Assembly (NCBI GenBank): GCA_900538365.1
Contig: UPXT01000060.1
Location: 1-11,460 of the forward strand
Length of the DNA stretch: 11,460 nucleotides
Source: an uncultured Acidaminococcus sp.
GTDB taxonomy: Bacteria; Bacillota; Negativicutes; Acidaminococcales; Acidaminococcaceae
Direction: 5' to 3'
The notes under the pieces are model-generated. The model searched no databases. It worked only from the letters and a program-made list of their open reading frames with translations, and was not told the origin of the DNA. Shown here piece after piece: positions 5,943-11,460 of this stretch (position 1 is the first letter of the stretch; each line of letters starts with the position of its first letter). Position numbers and translations under genes: made by a program.

Positions 5943-6701
5943 ATGAATCGCATTGAAAAGACGGGGCGTACCGTGGACGATGCTGTCCAGGCTGCCCTCA
6001 AGGAACTCGGCGTAAGCCGTGAAGATGTCCTCATTGAGGTCCTGGAAGAAGGCAAGGATGCCCTTTTTGGACTCATCAAGCGGGACGCCAAGGTACGGGT
6101 TACCGTAAAGGAAGCGGAAAAGGCTGCGGAACCGGACTGTTTGGAAGAAAAAACGGAAACGGTCCCGGAAACGCCGGATCGGCCTGCTCCAAAAGAGGAA
6201 ACAGAAGCTGGCGAAGCGCCCGTTTCTTCTGATGCCGAGGAAGAACGGAAAGCCGCTGCCCAAGATGCCAAGGTCTTTTTGGAAACCCTTTTCAAGGCCA
6301 TGGGGATGGATCTTATCATTGAAAAGTTCATCAATCGCAAGGATGGTGAAATTGAACTGAAACTCCATGGCGACGGGTTAGGTGTCCTTATTGGCAAGCA
6401 TGGCCAAACGCTGGACAGTCTGCAATATTTGACGAACCTTGCGGCCAATAAAGGAAAGAAAGAATGGCACCGCATTGTCCTTGATGCTGAAAACTACCGG
6501 AAACGCCGCCGGGATACATTGGAAAAACTGGCTCACAACCTTGCCCATCGCGTCAAGCGGACGGGCCGCAAGGCGCTTCTTGAACCGATGAATCCTTATG
6601 AACGGAAGATTGTTCATGAGGCCCTGCAAAACGAGCCCGGGATCGTGACCTACAGTGAAGGTGAAGAACCTTACCGCAAAGTCGTCATTGACCTCAAATA
6701 A
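5943..6701 (+). CDS. jag: RNA-binding protein Jag (KhpB/EloR type)
   Basis: This cytosolic RNA-binding protein of the Jag_N-KH-R3H architecture is linked in streptococci and other Firmicutes to cell elongation and cell-wall control, often together with KhpA. Residues 1-55 form the Jag_N domain with ALFGLIKRDAKVRV near 40-53. An acidic, Glu- and Pro-rich linker covers about 58-105. A KH domain has the loop GKHG at 151-154. The C-terminal R3H domain shows Arg221-x3-His225 in NPYERKIVHEAL. The start is ATG 5943 (252 aa), because AAGGAGG at 5929-5935 is 7 nt away, while the in-frame ATG at 5937 is only 1 nt from it. A hairpin with eight Ts follows the gene. Confidence 0.92.
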   Translation: MNRIEKTGRTVDDAVQAALKELGVSREDVLIEVLEEGKDALFGLIKRDAKVRVTVKEAEKAAEPDCLEEKTETVPETPDRPAPKEETEAGEAPVSSDAEEERKAAAQDAKVFLETLFKAMGMDLIIEKFINRKDGEIELKLHGDGLGVLIGKHGQTLDSLQYLTNLAANKGKKEWHRIVLDAENYRKRRRDTLEKLAHNLAHRVKRTGRKALLEPMNPYERKIVHEALQNEPGIVTYSEGEEPYRKVVIDLK

Positions 6702-6721
6702 ATCACACTTGAACGTTACGT

Positions 6722-6751
6722 GCTCCGGACCCTTGTTCGGAGCTTTTTTTT
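6722..6751 (+). terminator. Intrinsic terminator/attenuator between jag and mnmE
   Basis: Stem 6722-6729 pairs with 6736-6743 (GCTCCGGA against TTCGGAGC, six Watson-Crick pairs plus two G-T/A-T pairs or a wider loop). Eight T residues follow at 6744-6751. The mnmE ribosome binding site GGAGG starts at the next base, so termination and mnmE translation are packed together. Confidence 0.8.
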
Positions 6752-6760
6752 GGAGGAATC

Positions 6761-8128
6761 ATGGAAGATACGATCAGTGCCATTGCGACTGCCCTGGGCG
6801 TTGGCGCCGTGGGCATCATCCGCGTCAGCGGACCGGAAAGTCTCAGTCTCGTCAATCGGATTTTTCGGGCGAAAGAACCCCTTTCCCCTTCCCGTCCCCG
6901 TTATCTGCAGTATGGTCATATCCATGACGGGAAGGGTGTCGATGTGGATGAGGTCCTGGCAGTCTATATGCCGGGCCCCCATTCCTACACAGGGGAAGAC
7001 GTGGTGGAAATTCAGTGCCATGGCGGACGGGAAGCGCTGAAGGAAATCCTGCGGCTGACCTTTAGCGAAGGGGCAAGACCGGCAGAACCTGGAGAATTTA
7101 CCAAAAGGGCCTTTCTCAATGGCCGCCTTGACCTTACGGAAGCGGAAGCGGTCATGGATATCATCAATGCCAAGAGCCGTCGTGCCCTCGTTGCAGCTGG
7201 AAGAGGCCATAAAGGGGCCCTGTCCCGTTCCATCAGGGAAATCCGCGGCCGCCTGCGGGACCTGGTGGTCCATCTGGAAGCGATCATCGATTATCCGGAA
7301 GATGATATTGAAGATGTGACTTATGACGAGACGGAAGGTGTGCTGCAGCAGTGCTATGACGCAGTCATGGGCCTTCGTAAAAAAGGAGAGACGGGCCAGA
7401 TCCTTCGCGAGGGTCTGCGGATTGCCATTGTGGGGCGCCCCAATGTCGGCAAGTCCAGTCTCCTGAACCGCCTGCTCCAGACGGAACGGGCCATTGTTTC
7501 CAATATCCCCGGCACGACGCGGGACATCATTGAAGAACAGATGACCCTTGACGGGATCCCTTTGGTCCTGACCGATACGGCAGGCCTGCGGGATACGGAA
7601 GACTATGTGGAGCAGATCGGTGTAAAACGCAGCCGCGCCATTTTGGAAGACGCAGAACTGGTTCTTGTCGTTCTTGACAGTGCAAGTCCCCTCACGGACG
7701 AAGACCGGAACCTCCTTGCAGCGGTCAAGGACCGTCCCCATCTGGTGATCCTCAATAAGAGCGATCTTGCACCGGCCATTTCGCGGGAGGAAGTGGAAGC
7801 CCTTGCGGGCGGTGACGCCCTCTCCCTTTCCGTTAAAGATGGTGCTGGAATGGATCAGGTTGCAGTTTATCTCCGTCATTTTGTGATGGGCGAGGGATCC
7901 GATTCCGAAATGGGAATGATGACCCAAAATGCCCGTCAGGGAACGCTGCTTGAGCAGGCAGCCCATCATCTTGCAGAGACCCTTCGCGATGCGCGGGCCC
8001 ATCTCCCCTACGACTGTCTCACGATTGACCTGACACAGGTCCTTCATGAGCTGGGCGAAATTACGGGTGATGATGTGCCCGAGGAAATCATCAATGAGAT
8101 CTTTGCACAGTTCTGCGTCGGGAAATAG
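6761..8128 (+). CDS. mnmE: tRNA uridine-5-carboxymethylaminomethyl(34) synthesis GTPase MnmE
   Basis: MnmE works with MnmG to install the (carboxymethyl)aminomethyl group on wobble uridine 34 of certain tRNAs, using a folate one-carbon unit, FAD and GTP hydrolysis. The 455-aa length is typical. The N-terminal folate-binding domain covers roughly 1-120. A helical domain flanks an inserted G domain (about 218-375) with G1 GRPNVGKS (225-232), G2 GTTRD (251-255), G3 DTAG (272-275) and G4 NKSD (332-335). The C-terminus FCVGK carries the conserved Cys452. GGAGGA at 6752-6757 sets the ATG at 6761. It sits in the usual order before mnmG, 27 nt away. Every key motif looks intact. Confidence 0.97.
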   Translation: MEDTISAIATALGVGAVGIIRVSGPESLSLVNRIFRAKEPLSPSRPRYLQYGHIHDGKGVDVDEVLAVYMPGPHSYTGEDVVEIQCHGGREALKEILRLTFSEGARPAEPGEFTKRAFLNGRLDLTEAEAVMDIINAKSRRALVAAGRGHKGALSRSIREIRGRLRDLVVHLEAIIDYPEDDIEDVTYDETEGVLQQCYDAVMGLRKKGETGQILREGLRIAIVGRPNVGKSSLLNRLLQTERAIVSNIPGTTRDIIEEQMTLDGIPLVLTDTAGLRDTEDYVEQIGVKRSRAILEDAELVLVVLDSASPLTDEDRNLLAAVKDRPHLVILNKSDLAPAISREEVEALAGGDALSLSVKDGAGMDQVAVYLRHFVMGEGSDSEMGMMTQNARQGTLLEQAAHHLAETLRDARAHLPYDCLTIDLTQVLHELGEITGDDVPEEIINEIFAQFCVGK

Positions 8129-8155
8129 GACGCATAGAGGAGGATATAAAGTAAC

Positions 8156-10036
8156 ATGATCGTTGTGGATCATTATGATGTTGTTGTCGTAGGTACAGGC
8201 CATGCTGGCTGTGAAGCAGCCCTGGCGGCAGCTCGGATGGGGAAAAAGACCCTTCTTGCGACCCTTTCCATGGATAATATCGCTCTTATGCCTTGCAACC
8301 CGTCTGTAGGGGGACCGGCTAAAGGCCATTTGGTGAGGGAAATCGATGCCTTGGGCGGGCAAATGGGGATTGCGGCTGATGAAGCCTGCATCCAGATGCG
8401 CATGCTCAATACGGGCAAGGGCTATGCTGTCCAGGCTTTAAGGGCCCAGGCCGATAAGCCGCTTTATCATACCATTATGAAGGAAGTGGTGGAAAATACA
8501 GAAAACCTCGACGTCAAGCAGCTCATGATCGATGAGCTCCTTGTTCACAGCGGTGCCGTGGAAGGCGTCGTTGCTGAAACGGGGGAAGTCTTTGAAGCTC
8601 CCTGCGTCATCCTTGCCACAGGGACCTATTTAAGGGGACGTATCCTATATGGGGAAGTTGCTTATATGGCAGGCCCCAACGGGCAGCGTTCAGCCATGAA
8701 ACTGACCGATTCCCTCGTGAAAGCTGGTCTTACGCTCATGCGTTTCAAGACGGGTACCCCGGCTCGTGTGGACCGCCGGACCATTGATTTTTCGCGGACC
8801 GAACCGCAGTACGGCGATGAAGCGGTACGAAATTTTTCCTTTATCAGCCCTATTACGGAACGTCAGCAGGTTCCCTGTTATTTGACCTATACCAATCCTC
8901 GGACCCATCAGATTATTCGGGACAATCTTGACCGAAGCTGTATGTTCAACGGCACCATTGAGGGGGTGGGGCCCCGCTACTGTCCGAGTATTGAAGCAAA
9001 GATTGTCCGTTTTGCCGATAAGAGCCGCCATCAGCTCTTTTTGGAACCGGAAGGGCTCAGGACCAATGAAATCTATGTCCAGGGCATGAGCTCCTCTCTT
9101 CCTGCTGAGGTCCAGGTCGCGTTTATGCAGACCATTCCGGGTCTGGAGCACTGCAAGATGATGCGGGCTGGATATGCAATCGAATATGACTGCCTCGATC
9201 CCCTGCAGCTGACGGCCAGCCTCGAACATAAGGCCATCAAGGGGCTCTTTAGCTGCGGTCAGGCAAACGGTACGAGCGGCTATGAAGAAGCAGCGGCCCA
9301 GGGCCTTATGGCAGGCATCAATGCCGCGTTAAAGCTCGACAGCCGTCCGCCTCTTATCCTTGGCCGAAGCGATGCCTATATTGGCGTCCTTATTGATGAC
9401 CTTGTCACCAAAGGCACGACCGAACCCTACCGCATGATGACAAGCCGTGCCGAGTACCGCCTGCTGCTACGGCAGGATAATGCCGATCTGCGTCTCACAC
9501 AGAAAGGCCGCGATGTGGGTCTTGTAAAAGATGATCGATATGCCTCTTTTACCAAGAAGCGGGACGAAATCGATCGGGCCCTTTTTGCCCTTTCGAAAAA
9601 GAATCTTGCCCCATCGGAAGAAAATCAGCAAAAGATTACTGCCATGGGCTCTGTTCCTTTAAAGAGCTCCATCAACTTGATGGAACTTCTGCGCCGTCCG
9701 GAAATCACCTACGAAAAGCTTCAGCAGGCTTTTGATCTCGAACCTCTCTCCCCCGTTGCTGCAGAGGAAGTGGACGTAGAGGTCAAGTACAAGGGCTATA
9801 TCGATAAACAGAAACAGGAAGTCATGCGGGCCATGAAACTCGAAAATCGCCTGCTTCCGGATGATATCGACTACAGTGCCCTCCATGAACTGTCATCGGA
9901 GGCGGCGGAAAAACTGGGTAAGCAGCGGCCTCTTTCCATTGGTCAGGCAAGCCGCATTTCCGGTGTTTCCCCTGCTGACATCAGCGTCCTTATGGTCTAT
10001 CTGGAATCGAGGAAACGCAAAGGAGAAGAAGCATGA
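8156..10036 (+). CDS. mnmG: tRNA uridine-5-carboxymethylaminomethyl(34) synthesis enzyme MnmG
   Basis: This is the FAD- and NADH-dependent partner of MnmE in wobble-uridine modification (formerly GidA). The 626-aa product has the normal length. The N-terminal dinucleotide-binding motif is GTGHAG at 13-18, followed by MPCNPSVGGPAKGH (45-58), which carries a conserved Cys. The two family signatures are present: GPRYCPSIEAKIVRF (272-286) and CGQANGTSGYEEAAAQG (about 366-382). FLEPEG (295-300) and TSRAEYRLLLRQDNADLRL are also typical. The ATG at 8156 lies 12 nt after GAGGAGG, slightly long but with no better in-frame start. The stop codon overlaps the rsmG start (ATGA), implying translational coupling. 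Confidence 0.97.
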   Translation: MIVVDHYDVVVVGTGHAGCEAALAAARMGKKTLLATLSMDNIALMPCNPSVGGPAKGHLVREIDALGGQMGIAADEACIQMRMLNTGKGYAVQALRAQADKPLYHTIMKEVVENTENLDVKQLMIDELLVHSGAVEGVVAETGEVFEAPCVILATGTYLRGRILYGEVAYMAGPNGQRSAMKLTDSLVKAGLTLMRFKTGTPARVDRRTIDFSRTEPQYGDEAVRNFSFISPITERQQVPCYLTYTNPRTHQIIRDNLDRSCMFNGTIEGVGPRYCPSIEAKIVRFADKSRHQLFLEPEGLRTNEIYVQGMSSSLPAEVQVAFMQTIPGLEHCKMMRAGYAIEYDCLDPLQLTASLEHKAIKGLFSCGQANGTSGYEEAAAQGLMAGINAALKLDSRPPLILGRSDAYIGVLIDDLVTKGTTEPYRMMTSRAEYRLLLRQDNADLRLTQKGRDVGLVKDDRYASFTKKRDEIDRALFALSKKNLAPSEENQQKITAMGSVPLKSSINLMELLRRPEITYEKLQQAFDLEPLSPVAAEEVDVEVKYKGYIDKQKQEVMRAMKLENRLLPDDIDYSALHELSSEAAEKLGKQRPLSIGQASRISGVSPADISVLMVYLESRKRKGEEA

Positions 10037-10764
10037 CCTATTTGGAGACCTTGAAACAAAGTGCCGAAGCAATTGGCCTATCCCTTTCTGACGAAGCGCT
10101 CCGGCGTTTTGCAATCTATAAGGATGAGCTCCTGGAGACAAACCGCTCCCTCAACCTGACTGCCATTACAGACCCGGAAGAAGTAGCGGTGAAGCATATG
10201 GTCGATTCCCTGACCGTCTACAACGAAAAGCGCTTCCATAATCGGACGATTGCTGATGTAGGAACGGGCGCGGGCTTTCCGGGCCTGCCGCTAAAGATCT
10301 ACGATCCAACCATGCGGCTGACCCTCATCGATTCCCTGGCCAAGCGCCTTGCTTTTCTTGAACGGGTGGCTGGCGAGATGGGCCTTGGGCAGGTCCGCTG
10401 CCACCATGCGCGGGCAGAAGAAGCGGGCCGGGATCCGAAACTTCGGGAAAAATTCGACGTCGTCGTGGCCCGAGCTGTGGCGCCCATGCCTGTCCTTGCC
10501 GAGTACTGCCTGCCCCTTGTGCGGGTGGGCGGTGTTTTCTATGCAATGAAGGGCAGCAAGGGTATGGAAGAGGCCGAAGAAGGCCGTCAGGCCATTTCCA
10601 TCCTAGGCGGCAAGATTGTTGATATTCGCCATTTGACGCTTCCTGGTCTTGATGATAAGCGGTATATCATTACTGTTGAAAAAATCCGTCCTACGGGTGA
10701 GCAGTACCCCAGACGGCCGGGCATTGCGACCAAGCGCCCGCTGGCCGTGAAACCTAAAAAATAA
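10033..10764 (+). CDS. rsmG: 16S rRNA (guanine(527)-N7)-methyltransferase RsmG
   Basis: RsmG methylates N7 of G527 (Escherichia coli numbering) in the 530 loop of 16S rRNA with S-adenosylmethionine; loss of the family member can give low-level streptomycin resistance. The 243-aa protein has the expected size. NLTAI (41-45) and KHMVDSL (54-60) precede the SAM-binding motif DVGTGAGFPG (75-84). ARAVAPMPVLAEYCLPLV further on is another RsmG mark. The C-terminus ends in a basic tail (KRPLAVKPKK). The gene overlaps mnmG by 4 nt and is followed by the operon terminator. It is the last gene of the conserved run; no parA/parB or noc gene follows within the window. Confidence 0.96.
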   Translation: MTYLETLKQSAEAIGLSLSDEALRRFAIYKDELLETNRSLNLTAITDPEEVAVKHMVDSLTVYNEKRFHNRTIADVGTGAGFPGLPLKIYDPTMRLTLIDSLAKRLAFLERVAGEMGLGQVRCHHARAEEAGRDPKLREKFDVVVARAVAPMPVLAEYCLPLVRVGGVFYAMKGSKGMEEAEEGRQAISILGGKIVDIRHLTLPGLDDKRYIITVEKIRPTGEQYPRRPGIATKRPLAVKPKK

Positions 10765-10786
10765 AACAGACGATTTCCTAACCATG

Positions 10787-10824
10787 GACTGGACCGGAAT
10801 GATTCCGTATCCAGTCTATTTTTT
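10787..10824 (+). terminator. Intrinsic terminator after rsmG
   Basis: GACTGGA (10787-10793) pairs with TCCAGTC (10810-10816), an inner CGGAA/TTCCG stem continues across a small bulge, and TATTTTTT follows. It ends the rpmH-rsmG operon. Confidence 0.85.
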
Positions 10825-10825
10825 A

Positions 10826-11018
10826 CCCTAATATGCTGATTTTCCCCTTAAGTTTGTCTTGAAATCGGGGAATTAGGGAATGAGTACTAAAAAAATCCCC
10901 TATAATTCGACCCTGCCATGATACAATGCGAAAACAGGAAAGGAGGATAAGCAGGATACCGTAAGTTTGAATGAGAGGATGAGAGAAAGGTTGGTGAGCG
11001 CGCAAGAGGCGCCGCATA
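10826..11018 (+). promoter_or_regulatory. Promoter and long leader of the XRE regulator gene
   Basis: TGATACAAT at 10919-10927 is an extended -10 with no clear -35; a second TATAAT lies at 10901-10906. Upstream, CCCTAA (10826-10831) plus TTCCCC (10842-10847) mirror GGGGAATTAGGG (10867-10878), an interrupted inverted repeat that could be an operator. The leader of about 85-90 nt contains a strong AAAGGAGG (10939-10946) without a start codon at the proper distance. The regulator itself starts at 11019 behind a weak AGAGG (11005-11009) held in the loop of a small GCGC/GCGC stem. Confidence 0.45.
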
Positions 11019-11303
11019 ATGGACAAAAAACATAAGCTTTGTCGCTTCATTGGGGCCAAGATCCGCTACGATAGGATGTTGCGGGCTATAGAGCATAATG
11101 GATTCAGTCAGGCAGACTTGGGGAATTTAGCCCATCTTCATACGGATACGATTTCTCGGATTGAGCGGGGAACCTATCATGACAGTATCCCCTTGTCAAC
11201 ACTCATGGATATTTCCGATGCCTTGGGCATTGATGTAGCAGAACTGATGACACTGACGGAAACGGAAAAGGAACTCATTCATTGGGAAAAAGAATACGGT
11301 TAG
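11019..11303 (+). CDS. XRE-family (Cro/C1-type) HTH transcriptional regulator
   Basis: This 94-aa protein is essentially a single Cro/C1-type helix-turn-helix domain. Residues from about 10 to 75 contain the expected five helices, with the recognition region GFSQADLGNLAHLHTDTISR and IERGTYHDSIP, then the closing segment LSTLMDISDALGIDVAELM. No second effector or peptidase domain is present, and the acidic, charged tail ends at EKEYG. The ribosome binding site is weak. It likely binds DNA as a dimer, perhaps at its own promoter, where inverted CCCCT-type motifs lie. The gene is alone between the rsmG terminator and a probable insertion sequence, which fits an accessory or horizontally moved regulator. 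Its targets are not evident. Confidence 0.88.
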   Translation: MDKKHKLCRFIGAKIRYDRMLRAIEHNGFSQADLGNLAHLHTDTISRIERGTYHDSIPLSTLMDISDALGIDVAELMTLTETEKELIHWEKEYG

Positions 11304-11341
11304 TTGTAAAATGAATTTGAACAGTTAATCAAAAAACAAAA

Positions 11342-11411
11342 ATCCATAGTGAAGCTTCATGTTAAAATGGTTTTGCGAGAAATCATCAACAAAGGAGCAA
11401 TCACTATGGAT
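11342..11411. repeat. 11-bp inverted repeat enclosing the transposase start
   Basis: ATCCATAGTGA at 11342-11352 is the perfect reverse complement of TCACTATGGAT at 11401-11411, with a 48-nt loop. The right arm contains the start codon ATG 11406, and the AAAGGAG ribosome binding site lies in the loop near the stem. Folding of a readthrough transcript would hide the start codon. Confidence 0.7.
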
Positions 11412-11460
11412 CACATCCATTCTAACACAATTGAGGACGTACGTATACCCGGCCGCCATC
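11406..11460 (+). CDS. Partial CDS, probable insertion-sequence transposase N-terminus
   Basis: Only 18 codons are inside the window: MDHIHSNTIEDVRIPGRH, still open at the right edge. ATG 11406 is preceded by AAAGGAG (11391-11397) at 8 nt, a good ribosome binding site. The beginning, with a polar variable stretch and then a GRH ending, resembles the N-terminus of IS30-type transposases, where such a stretch leads into a helix-turn-helix. This reading is from memory of family patterns and is weak. The inverted repeat around the start also suits an insertion sequence. It could instead be an unrelated gene. Confidence 0.4.
   Translation, partial: MDHIHSNTIEDVRIPGRH

Noticed and set aside
5282..6475. 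Minus-strand open frame of 397 codons opposite yidC and jag
   Set aside because: Low-complexity Ser/Arg-rich translation antisense to two well-supported genes, with no convincing ribosome binding site.
6716..8362. Long minus-strand open frame of 548 codons opposite mnmE and the start of mnmG
   Set aside because: It is fully antisense to mnmE, which has all its motifs; the translation shows no family pattern, so it is a codon-bias shadow.
1..11460. CRISPR arrays, tRNA or rRNA genes
   Set aside because: No regularly spaced direct repeats, no tRNA-like cloverleaf and no rRNA sequence were noticed on either strand.

Overview
The window looks like a chromosomal core region of a low- to mid-GC Firmicute (Bacillota). 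I suspect a member of the Negativicutes from the L34 sequence, the short YidC without a large periplasmic domain, and the overall coding style, but I cannot prove this from sequence alone. The backbone is the conserved rpmH-rnpA-yidD-yidC-jag-mnmE-mnmG-rsmG cluster that sits beside the replication origin in many bacteria. Here dnaA is not next to rpmH: same-strand metabolic genes occupy that position, and no cluster of DnaA boxes is visible.

Layout. Positions 1-400 hold a compact minus-strand transcription unit with a consensus promoter, a strong ribosome binding site, a very small ORF and a hairpin/T-tract terminator. Divergent from it, 454-3423 is a plus-strand unit of xanthine phosphoribosyltransferase (xpt), an NCS2 purine permease (pbuX-like) and an AEC-family transporter, ending in an intrinsic terminator. 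The terminators of these two divergent units belong to one repeat. Both carry the same 21-nt tag after the T-tract, followed by a 17-nt gap and the same 8-mer. Next, 3546-4331 is a single class I glutamine-amidotransferase-like hydrolase gene (PuuD family) with its own extended -10 promoter.

From 4363 a perfect consensus promoter drives rpmH, then rnpA, yidD, yidC, jag, mnmE, mnmG and rsmG. Two hairpins within this operon, after rpmH and after jag, probably partly uncouple expression. A bulged hairpin terminator follows rsmG. The products serve ribosome assembly (L34), RNase P, membrane protein insertion (YidD, YidC), RNA binding and cell-envelope control (Jag/KhpB), modification of tRNA wobble uridine (MnmE and MnmG act as one complex) and 16S rRNA methylation (RsmG).

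The right end changes character. A small XRE-type HTH regulator with a long leader is followed by the 5' end of what looks like an insertion-sequence transposase, whose start codon lies inside an 11-bp inverted repeat.

Most of the window is ordinary housekeeping DNA, and I see no convincing new multi-gene system. The items most worth checking are the repeated tagged terminators, the tiny minus-strand gene with an apparent one-base frameshift, and the odd promoter region of xpt.
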